64,000 nt of DNA from Spirosoma lacussanchae. Its GTDB lineage: Bacteria > Bacteroidota > Bacteroidia > Cytophagales > Spirosomataceae. Numbering within the stretch: the first letter of the stretch is position 1; every line of letters starts with the position of its first letter. Below, piece by piece: positions 51,667 to 61,990 of this stretch. The DNA lies in NCBI RefSeq assembly GCF_005870035.1, contig NZ_SWJG01000002.1, positions 434,001-498,000 on the forward strand, read 5' to 3'. Both the position numbers and the translations under genes were made by a program. The notes beneath the pieces were generated by a model. That model was not told the DNA's origin, searched no databases, and saw only the letters and a list, made by a program, of their open reading frames with translations.

Positions 51667-53952
51667 ATGAATGTACGTCCAGCTCCATCGGCCCGGTCAG
51701 CAGCATCAGTTCGGAAAACGTTTCCGGTGCTGGAGATGAGCTGCGCGGCCTGCGCGGTTAGCGTTGAGTCGACGCTGAAACATACGGCGGGCGTACGTGA
51801 TGCCGGGGTGAACTATGCCAACCAGAATGCCTGGGTAGAGTTCGACCCGCAGGTCGTTACCCCCGACGGCCTGCAAACGGCTGTCCGGGCTGTGGGCTAC
51901 GATATCGTTATCGACGCCGAAGACCCCGAAAGCGCCCAGCAGGTCCAGGATGAAGCGCAGCAGAAACACTATCAGGCACTCAAAGAGCGTACTATCTGGG
52001 CTTCAGCGCTGGCGGCTCCCGTCGTGATCATTGGTATGCTTTTCATGGACTGGGCCTGGGGTAATTATATCATGATGGCGTTGTCGGCGCCGGTTGTCTT
52101 TGGCTTTGGCCGGTCGTTCTTCGTCAATGCCTGGCGCCAGGCCCGTCATGGCAAAGCCAATATGGATACACTGGTAGCGCTGAGCACCGGTATTGCGTTT
52201 GTGTTCAGCGCTTTCAATACACTCTACCCCGATTTCTGGCACCGGCGCGGCCTGCATCCGCACGTGTACTTCGAAGCCGCTGCTGTGGTTATCGTCTTTA
52301 TTCTGCTGGGTAAGTTACTCGAAGAGCGGGCTAAGTCGAGTACCTCGTCGGCCATCCGGAAACTAATGGGCCTGCAACCAAAAACCGTTCTGGTAGCCGA
52401 CGAAACGGGTGACTATGAACTACCGATTGCGCAGGTGCGGGTCGGGCATGTACTCATTGTGCGGCCGGGTGAGCGCATTCCGGTCGATGGGCAGGTCGAG
52501 TCGGGCGGGTCGTTCGTCGACGAGAGTATGATTTCGGGAGAGCCAATACCGGTTGAAAAACGGGTAGGGGCCAGGGTCTTCGCCGGAACCATCAATCAGA
52601 AAGGCAGTTTTCGGTTCTGCGCCGAAAAAGTAGGGGCTGATACGGTGCTGGCCCAGATTATCCGGGCGGTGCAGGATGCGCAGGGTAGTAAAGCGCCCGT
52701 TCAGCAGCTGGTCGACCGAATTGCGGGCATTTTTGTACCGATTGTCATCGCCATTTCGGTACTGACCTTTGTGTTCTGGTTGACCCTGGGTGATACGGTA
52801 GCCCCCACCGGCGATTCGTTCACAACGGCGCTGCTGACCGCCGTAACGGTACTGGTCATCGCCTGTCCATGCGCACTGGGTCTGGCCACTCCTACGGCTA
52901 TTATGGTTGGTGTTGGGAAGGGAGCCGAGAACAATATTCTCATCAAAGATGCCGGTAGCCTCGAAATGGGTCGTCGGGTCAACGCGGTCGTGCTCGACAA
53001 GACGGGTACAATTACAGAAGGGAAACCGCTGGTAACTGACCTGGTCTGGCTGGCGCCTGATGCGGATCAACAACGCGAAGAAAGGATTTTGTATCAGCTG
53101 GAGTCGCAGTCAGAACATCCGCTGGCAACGGCCGTTACCGAATACCTGAAAACCCCGGCTGTAGTGTCCACTCCGGCTGGTAGCTTCAACAGCATAACCG
53201 GAAAAGGTGTGATCAGTCAGTATGACGATGCCACTTACCTGATTGGTAACCAGAACCTGCTGGCTGAGTACGGTATTGACCTTCATGACGATCAGCAACA
53301 GCAGGCTGAACAGCTACAGGCGCAGGCTAAAACGGTCGTCTTCTTCGGGCGAACAAGTGCCGCCAGTTGCCAGCTCCTGGCCATCATCGCCATTGCCGAT
53401 CCCATTAAGGCAACGTCGAAGCAGGCTATCGAAACGCTTCAACAGCGGGGTATAGCCGTGTATATGCTCACGGGCGACACCAGCTATACGGCCGGGGCTG
53501 TTGCCCGTCAGGTAGGTCTACGTAGCTACAAAGCCGGGGTTCTGCCCGCGGAGAAAGCCGCTTTTATCACGGACTTACAGAAGCAGGGCTGTGTTGTAGC
53601 GATGGTTGGCGATGGGATCAACGACTCCGAGGCCCTGGCCCGGGCCGATGTGAGCATCGCCATGGGCAAAGGGTCTGACATTGCGATGGACGTGGCTCGG
53701 ATGACGCTCATCACCTCCGATCTGAACAGCGTTCCGAAGGCGCTTCGGCTGTCGAAAAAAACGGTACAGACCATTCGGCAGAACCTGTTTTGGGCCTTTA
53801 TCTACAACCTGATCGGTATCCCGATCGCAGCCGGGGTACTTTATCCGTCGTTCGGATTCCTGCTGAGTCCAATGATTGCGGGAGGAGCCATGGCCCTCAG
53901 CTCGGTGTCGGTCGTGACAAATAGCCTGCGGCTTCGGTCGGTGAAGCTCTGA
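51667..53952 (+). CDS. copA: Copper-translocating P1B-type ATPase CopA
   Basis: 761 aa. One N-terminal HMA domain with [12 protein letters not shown], then eight predicted membrane helices. The ion-binding CPC is Cys400-Pro-Cys402, the actuator motif SGEP is in [14 protein letters not shown], the phosphorylated Asp444 is in [11 protein letters not shown], the SEHPLA motif holds the class His, and [15 protein letters not shown] hinges the P domain. This set matches class 1B-1 Cu(I) exporters. It removes copper from the cytoplasm and works with the HMA chaperone encoded just upstream. Confidence 0.95.
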   Translation: MNVRPAPSARSAASVRKTFPVLEMSCAACAVSVESTLKHTAGVRDAGVNYANQNAWVEFDPQVVTPDGLQTAVRAVGYDIVIDAEDPESAQQVQDEAQQKHYQALKERTIWASALAAPVVIIGMLFMDWAWGNYIMMALSAPVVFGFGRSFFVNAWRQARHGKANMDTLVALSTGIAFVFSAFNTLYPDFWHRRGLHPHVYFEAAAVVIVFILLGKLLEERAKSSTSSAIRKLMGLQPKTVLVADETGDYELPIAQVRVGHVLIVRPGERIPVDGQVESGGSFVDESMISGEPIPVEKRVGARVFAGTINQKGSFRFCAEKVGADTVLAQIIRAVQDAQGSKAPVQQLVDRIAGIFVPIVIAISVLTFVFWLTLGDTVAPTGDSFTTALLTAVTVLVIACPCALGLATPTAIMVGVGKGAENNILIKDAGSLEMGRRVNAVVLDKTGTITEGKPLVTDLVWLAPDADQQREERILYQLESQSEHPLATAVTEYLKTPAVVSTPAGSFNSITGKGVISQYDDATYLIGNQNLLAEYGIDLHDDQQQQAEQLQAQAKTVVFFGRTSAASCQLLAIIAIADPIKATSKQAIETLQQRGIAVYMLTGDTSYTAGAVARQVGLRSYKAGVLPAEKAAFITDLQKQGCVVAMVGDGINDSEALARADVSIAMGKGSDIAMDVARMTLITSDLNSVPKALRLSKKTVQTIRQNLFWAFIYNLIGIPIAAGVLYPSFGFLLSPMIAGGAMALSSVSVVTNSLRLRSVKL

Positions 53953-54068
53953 GTCGCCAGGCGGTTTGAACCATCCAGCCGGATTGGAATTATGTGCCGG
54001 GCATGACCGAAGCTGATCCGATAACCTACCGAAGGCCGTACATTGCTGGGAGGTGTGTCGAAGATGAA

Positions 54069-54875
54069 TTACATTTCGCCTTCGACGCCCAGGCCGAACA
54101 ACGCGAAATCATAACGGACAGGATCGGCTGGGTCGAACTGGCGAAGCGCATCGGTTAATTCGATGGCCGCTTTCCAGTCGGTCTGGGGTCGGTTAAGCAG
54201 GCCTAACGACCGGGCTACCCGGTTTACGTGGACATCGATCGGCATCACCAGCTGCTCCGGCCTCAACCGCGTCCAGAGGCCAAAATCTACACCCCGGTCA
54301 TCCCGTCTGACCATCCAGCGCAGAAACATCAGCAGCCGTTTGCAGGAGGAGTTGCGGGCGGGCGTCGCAATGTGTTTACGGGTCCGGTCAGGAAAGAACG
54401 GATCGCAGCAGAACCGGTCGTGAAAGGCAACCAGCGCCGACTCGACCGTGTTGCCGGTCGTTGAGGTGGAGTCGGTCACAAAGGCATCTTCCAGCGAGTC
54501 GTTTTCCTGGTAATAGGTCCGGAAAAAGTGCAGGAAGTAAAGCGCGTCGGTTGCGTTGAAGGTACGGTGTTTAAACGCCAGAAACCGGGTAAGATCACTC
54601 TCCTGATGGGAACGGACAAAGTCATAGGGCGAACCGTCCATGAGGTCGATCAACTCATTGGCTTTTTTCAGGATGACCGGTCGCTGCCCCCAGGCCAGAA
54701 CGGCCGCCCAGAACCCCATAATTTCAATGTCCTGCCGACGCGAAAACCGGTGTGGAATGCTGATTGGGTCGCGTTCAATGAACGAAGGCCGATTGTACTG
54801 ATCGGCCTTCGCATCTAAAAAATCTTTCAACAAAGCTGAATCAGCGGATGTCGAGGCCTGCGTTATACGGGTCAT
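54069..54875 (-). CDS. TIGR02757 family protein (DUF2400)
   Basis: 268 aa from the ATG at 54875, chosen because it overlaps the upstream stop as ATGA; the longer frame starts with GTG. It shows the family pattern ERDPISIPHRFSRRQDIEIM, GFWAAVLAWGQRPVILKKAN and the end LGLLNRPQTDWKAAIELT. The central KRLLMFLRWMVRRDDRGVDF and MPIDVHVNRVARSLG resemble HhH-GPD DNA glycosylase folds. The function is not established, but a nucleic acid role is plausible. It is coupled to a small membrane protein gene. Confidence 0.9.
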   Translation of the reverse strand: MTRITQASTSADSALLKDFLDAKADQYNRPSFIERDPISIPHRFSRRQDIEIMGFWAAVLAWGQRPVILKKANELIDLMDGSPYDFVRSHQESDLTRFLAFKHRTFNATDALYFLHFFRTYYQENDSLEDAFVTDSTSTTGNTVESALVAFHDRFCCDPFFPDRTRKHIATPARNSSCKRLLMFLRWMVRRDDRGVDFGLWTRLRPEQLVMPIDVHVNRVARSLGLLNRPQTDWKAAIELTDALRQFDPADPVRYDFALFGLGVEGEM

Positions 54876-55090
54876 CGGCTTTTTCCCCCGCTCACCACCC
54901 ACGCCATAGCCCGCGAAACCCCCGAGAACAAGGCCAGCAGCGTAGACATCACAAACGTAAATACGGCAATGAACGGATAAGCCATGACGAACATCACGTT
55001 GAAGGTCTGATAGCCTACGGTTCCCTTCATCTGCTCATCGCGTTCCCGATGGCGCCGGGCAATTCGTTCCTCTTTGGTTTCTTTTTCCAT
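54872..55090 (-). CDS. Small membrane protein
   Basis: 72 aa from the ATG at 55090; a TTG at 55111 would overlap the upstream gene. The N-terminus is highly charged (KETKEERIARRHRERDEQMK), followed by a hydrophobic region with one long or two short helices (FNVMFVMAYPFIAVFTFVMS, then TLLALFSGVSRAMAWVV). No family was recognised. It sits between a LysM/RlpA-like gene and a TIGR02757 gene, ATGA-coupled with the latter, with only 10 bases to the former. Confidence 0.65.
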   Translation of the reverse strand: MEKETKEERIARRHRERDEQMKGTVGYQTFNVMFVMAYPFIAVFTFVMSTLLALFSGVSRAMAWVVSGGKSR

Positions 55091-55100
55091 AACTCGGTAT

Positions 55101-56252
55101 CTACCGAACAATATAACTCACCTCAGCCCGAAAACGTCGGTCCTCCGGCGAAAGTTTCGCGAAGGCCTGCGCCGAGAGCTTTATCAGAATTTTGTCGTTG
55201 ACGCCGGTGTCGGGCAGCCTGCCAATCACTTTAACCCACAAACTCTGGTTGTTGAACAGGTTGCGTACCTGGACCAGCGTGCCGATCGGGGCTGTTCGGT
55301 GAAGGGCCAGGTACTTGCCCGATCCGTCGCCTTCAATAATTTCGGCAACGCCACTGTCTGACAGACGACGGCCCCGGGTAGGCATGGGCGCGTCGTTGCC
55401 CGGGCGGGGCAGTTCAACCTCGGCTTCGGCGGGTTTGGCAGCTGGCGTAGGCGGGGTATCAGTCCGGCGTGGTTCGGCTGCGGGGGTTGGAGTAGTACGT
55501 TCGGTACGGGCTACCGGGGGGGCGTGCTCGGTCCGTTGTTTATCCTCTTTGGGCGAATCGTTTCTGGGGGGATCGGTACGGGCGGGTTCTGGCTTGCGGG
55601 TATCGGCGGTACGCGCGGGCGTCCGGGCCGGCGTGTCGGGCGTTTTGACGGCTACGGTCGGAACAGGACCGGCTGGATTACGAGCCTGATAGGCCTTCTC
55701 TGACACGATCAGCGCCTGTCCGATTAGTACGTTATTGGCACTGAGGCTGTTCCAACGGCGCAGGTCGTCCTGCGACACGCCATAGCGAACGGCCAGGCTG
55801 TAGAGGGTCTGACCGGGCTCTACCACGTGAATTCCCGAGCGGGCCGGGTCGTCGGTGCGCTTAGCGTCTTTATTAACGTCTGGCTCGGCTTTTGCTACCC
55901 GTTTCTGTTCTTTCTCTTCTTTTTTGATGGCCTTGTCGATTGCTTTTTCCTGCTTTCGGCTAAGGGCGCCGTCGGGGAGCGGAATCCGGACGAGCTGATC
56001 GTAGCGGACGGCATCGGTCATGTCCGGGTTAGCCGCCTTGATTTCAGCTACCGATCGCCCGTACCGACGGGCAATTGCAAACAGCGTCTGGCCTTCGTCA
56101 ACACGGTGGAGAATGAAGCGTTTACCGTCCTTTTTTTCGACACCGACCGAGTCGGTCAGCATGGGCTCCGAAGAGCTGGCAAGTGATGCTGAACTAAACA
56201 AAGCCCCGCCAAGCAACAAAGCGGAAGCGGTTACTACAATATGTTTCTTCAT
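55101..56252 (-). CDS. LysM and RlpA-like domain exported protein
   Basis: 383 aa from the ATG at 56252; the longer frame begins with TTG. A signal peptide (VVTASALLLGGALFSSASLA) precedes two LysM domains (LHRVDEGQTLFAIARRYGRS and VVEPGQTLYSLAVRYGVSQD, about 45-85 and 145-190). A linker of about 100 residues rich in Pro, Arg, Thr and Ala follows. The last 100 residues form an RlpA-like double-psi beta-barrel (ALHRTAPIGTLVQVRNLFNN, then SLWVKVIGRLPDTGVNDKIL). It binds peptidoglycan and may cleave or remodel it, though the catalytic Asp of lytic RlpA is not certain here. Confidence 0.9.
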   Translation of the reverse strand: MKKHIVVTASALLLGGALFSSASLASSSEPMLTDSVGVEKKDGKRFILHRVDEGQTLFAIARRYGRSVAEIKAANPDMTDAVRYDQLVRIPLPDGALSRKQEKAIDKAIKKEEKEQKRVAKAEPDVNKDAKRTDDPARSGIHVVEPGQTLYSLAVRYGVSQDDLRRWNSLSANNVLIGQALIVSEKAYQARNPAGPVPTVAVKTPDTPARTPARTADTRKPEPARTDPPRNDSPKEDKQRTEHAPPVARTERTTPTPAAEPRRTDTPPTPAAKPAEAEVELPRPGNDAPMPTRGRRLSDSGVAEIIEGDGSGKYLALHRTAPIGTLVQVRNLFNNQSLWVKVIGRLPDTGVNDKILIKLSAQAFAKLSPEDRRFRAEVSYIVR

Positions 56253-56543
56253 GGGTTGGGCTGTGCCCGCTGCCTGGCTGCAAGACAAGACGGTAACGTT
56301 GGTAAAATTAATGTAAAAATACGGCGGTGTTTACCGACAAACGGATTTTAGGACTATTTCCGTTTATCAATCGGTAATGGTGGGGGGTGTTAATTGTTGT
56401 TAAATACCGGAATCCGGCTATAAATAACGAACCACCCAAACAGAACTGGACGTTTGACGTTTAGAATTGTACCAATCGGTACGCCGATTTTCTGACAGGA
56501 CCAGCCGAAAACCAAGCCGCTGATCCGTGTTTTTAGTCAACTA

Positions 56544-58115
56544 ATGCCTATGCAAAACTATTCGATACTCTGGGCCGACGATGAGATTGATCTTCTCAAG
56601 CCCCACATCCTTTTCCTGAAAAACAAAGGCTATGACGTTACATCGGTCAATAGCGGAGCCGACGCGCTCGATCAGGTTGAACAGAGTAATTACGATGTTG
56701 TGTTCCTCGACGAAATGATGCCCGGTATGACGGGGCTCGAGACGTTATCGCAGATCAAACAGATGCGGCCTAACCTGCCGGTTGTGATGATCACCAAAAG
56801 CGAGGAAGAGCACATCATGGAGGAGGCCATCGGCTCTAAAATTGCCGATTATCTTATCAAGCCTCTCAACCCCAACCAGATCCTGCTATCGGTTAAGAAA
56901 ATACTGGATAACAAACGGCTCGTTACCGAGCGGACCAACATCGGCTACCAGCAGGACTTCCGGAATATCTCCATGCAGTATAATGACCGCATGGATCATA
57001 GCGAGTGGTCCGATGTATATAAAAAGCTGATATACTGGGAACTGGAGCTGGATAGCTCACAGGACAAAAGTATGTCGGAGGTGATGAACATGCAGAAGAG
57101 CGAAGCCAATGCTACGTTCTGTAAGTTCGTGATGGATAATTACGAAGACTGGCTGAACGATCCGAAAGCCGACAGCCCTGTCATGTCGCACCAGCTGATG
57201 CGTAAGAAAGTGTTCCCGCTGGTCGATCAGAGCGGCAACCAGCCTCCGCTTTTCTTTATTCTGATTGATAACTTGCGGTACGATCAGTGGAAGGCTATTG
57301 AGCCACTCCTGGCCGACTACTTCTCGGTAGAAGAGGAGTCGTCGTATTATTCCATTCTGCCCACAACGACAGGATTTGCCCGGAATGCTATTTTCTCCGG
57401 CATGATGCCGAGCGAGATGGAACGGAAACACCCGGACCTGTGGGTTAATGACGATAACGAAGACGAAGGCCTTAATAACCACGAAGACGAGTTCCTGCGT
57501 CGGCAGCTGACCCAGAGCCGGCTGGATGTGAAGATGTCTTACCATAAAATTCTGAACGTTAACCAGGGTAAATCGCTGGTCGACAACTTCAACAACTTAC
57601 TTCAGAACCAGCTGAACGTGGTTGTTTATAACTTCGTCGATATGCTGAGCCACGCCCGTACGGATATGGCTATGATTAAGGAGCTGGCGCCTGATGAGTC
57701 GGCCTACCGGAGCATTACCCGGTCCTGGTTCCTGCATTCGCCCCTGCTGGAGTTTGTCCAGAAGATTGCGGCCAAGGGTGGTCGCCTTATCGTAACGACT
57801 GACCACGGCATGATTCGCGTGCAGAAGCCCGCCAAGATTGTGGGGTATCGCGAAACCAATACCAACCTGCGCTACAAACAGGGTAAGAACCTTGGTTTCG
57901 AAGAGAATCACCTGTTTGTGGGACGTAAGCCGGAGCGGCTCTTCCTGCCCAAGCCGCACGTCTCTACGGCTTATGTGTTCACGCTCGAGGATTACTTCTT
58001 CGCATACCCGAATAATTACAACTACTACGTGAACCACTACCGGAATACCTTCCAGCACGGCGGAATTTCGCTCGAGGAAATGATTATTCCGTTTGCCTAC
58101 ATGAAGGCGAAATAA
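56544..58115 (+). CDS. porX: PorX: response regulator with PglZ domain (T9SS regulator)
   Basis: 523 aa (an ATG two codons later at 56550 is also possible). A receiver domain (residues 1-125) has the acidic pocket LWADDE and the phosphorylated Asp56 in VVFLDEMMPG, plus Lys in LIKPLNPNQ. A helical linker follows, then a PglZ/alkaline-phosphatase-like domain (FFILIDNLRYDQWKAIEPLL; YYSILPTTTGFARNAIFSGM; VTTDHGMIRVQ; HGGISLEEMIIPFAYM). This pairing is specific to PorX, which controls type IX secretion genes in Bacteroidota with the kinase PorY and a sigma factor. No porY lies in the window. It has its own terminator. Confidence 0.94.
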   Translation: MPMQNYSILWADDEIDLLKPHILFLKNKGYDVTSVNSGADALDQVEQSNYDVVFLDEMMPGMTGLETLSQIKQMRPNLPVVMITKSEEEHIMEEAIGSKIADYLIKPLNPNQILLSVKKILDNKRLVTERTNIGYQQDFRNISMQYNDRMDHSEWSDVYKKLIYWELELDSSQDKSMSEVMNMQKSEANATFCKFVMDNYEDWLNDPKADSPVMSHQLMRKKVFPLVDQSGNQPPLFFILIDNLRYDQWKAIEPLLADYFSVEEESSYYSILPTTTGFARNAIFSGMMPSEMERKHPDLWVNDDNEDEGLNNHEDEFLRRQLTQSRLDVKMSYHKILNVNQGKSLVDNFNNLLQNQLNVVVYNFVDMLSHARTDMAMIKELAPDESAYRSITRSWFLHSPLLEFVQKIAAKGGRLIVTTDHGMIRVQKPAKIVGYRETNTNLRYKQGKNLGFEENHLFVGRKPERLFLPKPHVSTAYVFTLEDYFFAYPNNYNYYVNHYRNTFQHGGISLEEMIIPFAYMKAK

Positions 58116-58136
58116 GTGGATTTTACCAGCACTAGG

Positions 58137-58190
58137 AGAGGTGTAGTTCGTGAAGGTCGCTGGCGGCTTTTACCGGCTACACCTCTTTTG
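58137..58190 (+). terminator. Terminator-like hairpin after porX
   Basis: Ten-bp arms AGAGGTGTAG / CTACACCTCT with a 30-base loop that contains further pairing, followed by TTTTG. It begins 22 bases after the porX stop. Confidence 0.55.
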
Positions 58191-58339
58191 TTGAACACCG
58201 GTTCGTGCCCGGCTGCCTTACCCTGGCAATGACAGGTAACGTATGCATACGGGCGCGTGGCAGCTGTATCGACAACAGATACTATCAGTGTAGCCGCTGT
58301 GCAGAATGATAAACGGACTTTCCCGAAAATGAAATTGAA

Positions 58340-59020
58340 CTAGCCTTTCAGTTCAACGACCTGACCATCCTGGCAGCGCAGCACGCGGGCGGGGTATTTG
58401 TGGAGCAGGTCGTAGTTATGAGTAGCCATGAGAATGGCGGTTCCGGCATTGTTAATGGCCTGGAAAACCTTCATAATCTGGTCGGAGACGGCCGGATCAA
58501 GGTTCCCGGTTGGTTCGTCGGCAATCAGAATCTGTGGTTCGTTTAGCATGGCGCGGGCAATTACAACCCGCTGCTGTTCGCCCCCCGATAACTGGTGCGG
58601 CATTTTTTTCTGAGCCGTTCCTAGTCCAACCTGCATCAGCACGTCCGCAATGCGGTTGTTCATACTGGTTTTGTCTTTCCAGCCGGTGGCTTTGAGCACA
58701 AATTTCAGATTATCCTCTACAGAGCGATCGAAAAACAGCTGGAAGTCCTGAAAGACGATCCCGATCTTCCGACGCAGTTGTGGTACGTCGCGGGGTTTAA
58801 GGGCGTTCAGGGTGAAGCCAGCTACCTGCCCTTTGCCATGCTGGAGCCAGAGGTCGGCATACAGCGTCTTCAGCAAGGATGATTTACCGCTACCGGTGCG
58901 GCCGATGAGGTAAACAAATTCTCCCTTATGAACCTGAAAGGAAACGTCACCCAGTACTAATTTCTGGCCCTGAAAAATATCAGCATTGTCGAGTGTCAGC
59001 ACAGGCTCGGAGGAAAACAT
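58340..59020 (-). CDS. ftsE: Cell division ATP-binding protein FtsE-like
   Basis: 226 aa from the ATG at 59020 (the longer frame begins with TTG). Complete ABC ATPase: Walker A LIGRTGSGKSSLLKTLY, Q-loop VFQDFQLF, signature LSGGEQQRVVIARA, Walker B ILIADEPTGNLD, H-loop MATHNYDLL. The segment LRRKIGIVFQDFQLFFDRSV is typical of FtsE. FtsE with FtsX controls peptidoglycan hydrolases at the septum. No ftsX is next to it, and LolD-type ATPases are close relatives, so the symbol is probable rather than certain. Confidence 0.82.
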   Translation of the reverse strand: MFSSEPVLTLDNADIFQGQKLVLGDVSFQVHKGEFVYLIGRTGSGKSSLLKTLYADLWLQHGKGQVAGFTLNALKPRDVPQLRRKIGIVFQDFQLFFDRSVEDNLKFVLKATGWKDKTSMNNRIADVLMQVGLGTAQKKMPHQLSGGEQQRVVIARAMLNEPQILIADEPTGNLDPAVSDQIMKVFQAINNAGTAILMATHNYDLLHKYPARVLRCQDGQVVELKG

Positions 59021-59045
59021 AATACGTAGCAGGGACAATAGACCA

Positions 59046-59089
59046 CCAGCAGTTAGCGGTAAACGGGCCCGTCTACTGCTAACTGCTGG
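59046..59089. repeat. 44-bp near-perfect palindrome between the transaldolase and ftsE genes
   Basis: Outer arms CCAGCAGTTAGC / GCTAACTGCTGG (12 bp, perfect) continue into an inner palindrome with ACGGGCCCGT at its centre; only one clear mismatch and one G-U pair break the symmetry. It starts 10 bases after the transaldolase stop on the minus strand. No strong U-tract is present on either strand. It may terminate the transaldolase transcript or form a cruciform. Confidence 0.55.
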
Positions 59090-59098
59090 CGTCTGTTC

Positions 59099-59767
59099 TT
59101 ATTGTTTAACCGGCAGATTTGCTTTTTCGTGGTCAGCCAGGAATTTAGCCAGGCCGCTGTCGGTAAGGGGGTGATTCAGCAGCGCTTTGATGGCGCTAAG
59201 CGGAGCCGTCATCACGTCAGCACCGATTTCGGCGCACTGGATGATGTGCATCGGGTGGCGTACTGAAGCGGCCAGTACTTCGGTAGTAATGCCGTAGTTG
59301 GTGAAGATCGTAACGATCTGCTCGATCAGCGCCATACCGTCGGTCGAGATGTCATCCAGACGACCAACGAAAGGAGATACGAACGAGGCACCGGCTTTGG
59401 CAGCTACCAGCGCCTGACCAGCCGAGAAAATCAGCGTACAGTTGGTACGGATTCCTTTTTCGGAGAAGTATTTGATAGCTTTAACACCATCGGCTGTCAT
59501 GGGGATTTTGACAACGATATTCTCATCGAGTTCGGCCAGTTCGTCACCTTCTTTGATCATCTCTTCGTATTTCACCGAGATCACCTCTGCGCTGACATCG
59601 CCTTCTACGATATCGCAGATTTGCTTGTAGTGACGCATGACGTTATCTTTACCGGTGATGCCTTCTTTGGCCATCAGGGATGGGTTGGTGGTTACACCAT
59701 CAAGAATGCCCATTTCCTGAGCTTCGCGAATGTCGGCGAGGTTTGCCGTATCAATGAAGAATTTCAT
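59099..59767 (-). CDS. fsa: Fructose-6-phosphate aldolase / transaldolase (small type)
   Basis: 222 aa, the size of the short transaldolase/FSA subfamily. The start [20 protein letters not shown], then [14 protein letters not shown], the Schiff-base Lys87 in [27 protein letters not shown] and [13 protein letters not shown] are all family marks. The enzyme either transfers dihydroxyacetone in the pentose phosphate pathway or cleaves fructose 6-phosphate; residues that separate the two activities cannot be judged with certainty by eye. It lies 29 bases after the galactokinase gene and is probably co-transcribed. Confidence 0.9.
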   Translation of the reverse strand: MKFFIDTANLADIREAQEMGILDGVTTNPSLMAKEGITGKDNVMRHYKQICDIVEGDVSAEVISVKYEEMIKEGDELAELDENIVVKIPMTADGVKAIKYFSEKGIRTNCTLIFSAGQALVAAKAGASFVSPFVGRLDDISTDGMALIEQIVTIFTNYGITTEVLAASVRHPMHIIQCAEIGADVMTAPLSAIKALLNHPLTDSGLAKFLADHEKANLPVKQ

Positions 59768-59795
59768 GTTTTTGTAATCGTTTTTTGAGGGAATA

Positions 59796-60947
59796 CTAGT
59801 TCAACTCCTTCGTTCCGTCCTGTATTTTGCAGGTGTGAAGGTAAGTATCTTTACCCGTTCGGGCGAAATATTCTTTTGTAATGTGCTCCGAAAAAGCGCT
59901 TAGTGCGTCTTCCTGCACCAGATTGATTGTACAGCCTCCGAAGCCGCCCCCCATCATACGGGCACCCAGTACACCGGGCTGTTGACGGGCAATATCGACC
60001 AGAATATCGAGTTCGGGGCAGCTTACTTCATACCAGCGGCTCAGCCCTTCATGTGAACCGTACATGTACTGCCCAAAAGCCGCTACATCGCCCGATTCCA
60101 GTGCCGTCACCCCGTCGAGGAGTCGTTGGTTTTCCTGCACCACATAGGCGCACCGGCGGTACAGGTGGGGATTTGTGTTTTTTACATGCTCATCCAGCAT
60201 AGCCATCGTTACGTCGCGCAGACTACTGATGGAGGGGTAAAAGGCTTGCAACAAACGAACACCAGCTTCGCACTCGGCCCGGCGGGTGTTGTACTCTGAA
60301 CTCACCAGTGAGTGTTTGACCCGGGAGTCGCAAAGCACAATCCGGATGCCTTCCATCTGTAAGGGAGCATACGCATAATCGAGCGACCGGCAGTCCAGCT
60401 TGATGACGTGTCCGGCTTTGCTCATCATACTGGCAAACATATCCATTACGCCCACTTTAGCGCCTACGAACTCGTTTTCGGCGCGTTGCGAGAGTCTGAC
60501 CAGATCGATTCGGGAAAGGCCTAGTCCATACAGTTCATTGACAGCGAAGCCGACGGCGTTCTCCAGCGCAGCCGACGAGGATAGACCTGAACCCATCGGT
60601 ATGGTGCCGCCAAACAGGCAGTTGAGACCGCCAAACGAGTGTCCTGCCTGTTTGAGCTGAGCCAGAACCCCGAGCAGATAATCGGCCCAGGTGTCGGTCT
60701 TTTCGAGTTGATCGAGGGAGCCCTGGTAAGTTTTGCCCAGATCATGGGCAACGATATGTAGTTTGTTATCGGAACGAGGTCCAATAGCCAGATAAATGGC
60801 TTTATCGATAGCAGCCGGAAGCACAAAGCCTTCGTTGTAATCGGTATGTTCACCAATGAGGTTGACGCGACCGGGGGAACAAAACAACCGTGGTTCGTCG
60901 TGGAAAAGGCTGCGAAAAGAGTCGGTTAGGGAAGAGATCAGGTCCAT
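59796..60947 (-). CDS. galK: Galactokinase
   Basis: 383 aa from the ATG at 60947 (the longer frame begins with TTG and is not conserved). GHMP kinase motifs are complete: [17 protein letters not shown] with the galactokinase signature, [18 protein letters not shown] for ATP binding, and [17 protein letters not shown] near the C-terminus. The catalytic Asp is in [16 protein letters not shown] and the sugar-binding residues are around EHTDY. It phosphorylates galactose at C1. It heads a two-gene unit with the small transaldolase-type gene. Confidence 0.95.
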   Translation of the reverse strand: MDLISSLTDSFRSLFHDEPRLFCSPGRVNLIGEHTDYNEGFVLPAAIDKAIYLAIGPRSDNKLHIVAHDLGKTYQGSLDQLEKTDTWADYLLGVLAQLKQAGHSFGGLNCLFGGTIPMGSGLSSSAALENAVGFAVNELYGLGLSRIDLVRLSQRAENEFVGAKVGVMDMFASMMSKAGHVIKLDCRSLDYAYAPLQMEGIRIVLCDSRVKHSLVSSEYNTRRAECEAGVRLLQAFYPSISSLRDVTMAMLDEHVKNTNPHLYRRCAYVVQENQRLLDGVTALESGDVAAFGQYMYGSHEGLSRWYEVSCPELDILVDIARQQPGVLGARMMGGGFGGCTINLVQEDALSAFSEHITKEYFARTGKDTYLHTCKIQDGTKELN

Positions 60948-61197
60948 GCTGGCCGGAAACAAAAAATGGCAAACCAATGTCTCACCGCTACGACCACCTA
61001 CCCTTGCTTCGGTCAAGACCTGGGGGATTCAGCAGGAGCTGGTAGCACCGATTTGCCGATGCAAAGTTAAGCATTTGTTAGGCAAACGACCAAATTTCGC
61101 CCGTACCTTTGTTGTCCTAAATTTCATACTAACTCTACAGACGGTTTATAAATCGCCTGAAAAACCCGTCATCGGGCTACACGACAACCTATATATT

Positions 61198-61929
61198 ATG
61201 AGATCACAGACCTACCGGCTGGGCCTTATTTCGGCTTATTTACTACTGATACTGAGCGCCTGCAACTCGGGCGACCAGTACGTAGAACAGGGGCGGGCTT
61301 ACCTGCGCGACGGCAAGTTTCGGGAAGCCGTTCAGTCGCTGAATCAGGCCGTCGAAGCCGACAATGATAATGTAGAAGCCTTCAATTCGCGGGGCGTGGC
61401 CTACTTTGAACTGAAAGAATACGCCAATGCGACCCTCGATTATGATCAGGCGATCCGGCTCAAGCCCGACTATTACCGGCCATATTACAACCGCGCTTTG
61501 CTGAAAGTAGCCCAGAATGATTTGGGTGGTGCGTTGAAAGACTATTCGGATGCCATCCGCCTGGCGCCCGATACCAGCCAGCGAACCCGCTCCGAAATTT
61601 TTCTGAACCGGGGTCAGTTATTTGCCCAGCAGGGCCAGCTGCAACCAGCCATGAATGATTTCTCGCAGGCTATTACGCTGGATAACCGAAACGCACTGGC
61701 GCTCTACAACCGGGGCAACTTGCGGTATCAGCAGAAGGATCTGGACGGGGCGGTGGCCGACTTCAAACAGGCGGTTCAGGCTGACCCGCGGTTTGGGAAA
61801 GCGTTTTACGGACTGGGCATTGCCCAGCTTCTGCAAAATCAGCGCGACGCGGCCTGCCTGAGTCTGAAACAGGCTCAGACGCTTGGCTATGCTGACGCGG
61901 CCAATGCGCTGGCGCAGTATTGCCAGTAA
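61198..61929 (+). CDS. TPR-repeat lipoprotein
   Basis: 243 aa from the ATG at 61198; the longer frame from 60856 would overlap galK antisense and is rejected. The N-terminus LGLISAYLLLILSACNSGDQ is a lipoprotein signal with the lipobox LLILSAC (Cys about 22). Five to six TPR repeats follow: YVEQGRAYLRDGKFREAVQS, AFNSRGVAYFELKEYANATL, YYNRALLKVAQNDLGGALKD, FLNRGQLFAQQGQLQPAMND, ALYNRGNLRYQQKDLDGAVA. It is anchored in the envelope and probably holds a protein partner. It is followed 61 bases later by the TMEM220-like gene. Confidence 0.9.
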   Translation: MRSQTYRLGLISAYLLLILSACNSGDQYVEQGRAYLRDGKFREAVQSLNQAVEADNDNVEAFNSRGVAYFELKEYANATLDYDQAIRLKPDYYRPYYNRALLKVAQNDLGGALKDYSDAIRLAPDTSQRTRSEIFLNRGQLFAQQGQLQPAMNDFSQAITLDNRNALALYNRGNLRYQQKDLDGAVADFKQAVQADPRFGKAFYGLGIAQLLQNQRDAACLSLKQAQTLGYADAANALAQYCQ

Positions 61930-61990
61930 AATCAAGTAGAAACCACGAGGCTGAACCGTTTCTGTTCTCCGGAATGTAGTTTATAAACCT

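Noticed and set aside
56544..58115. BREX or phage-growth-limitation component, because of the PglZ domain
   Set aside because: The PglZ domain is fused to a receiver domain, which is the PorX architecture, and no other BREX gene is present.
60856..61197. N-terminal extension of the TPR lipoprotein from 60856
   Set aside because: It would run antisense through galK; the ATG at 61198 gives a proper lipoprotein signal and lipobox.
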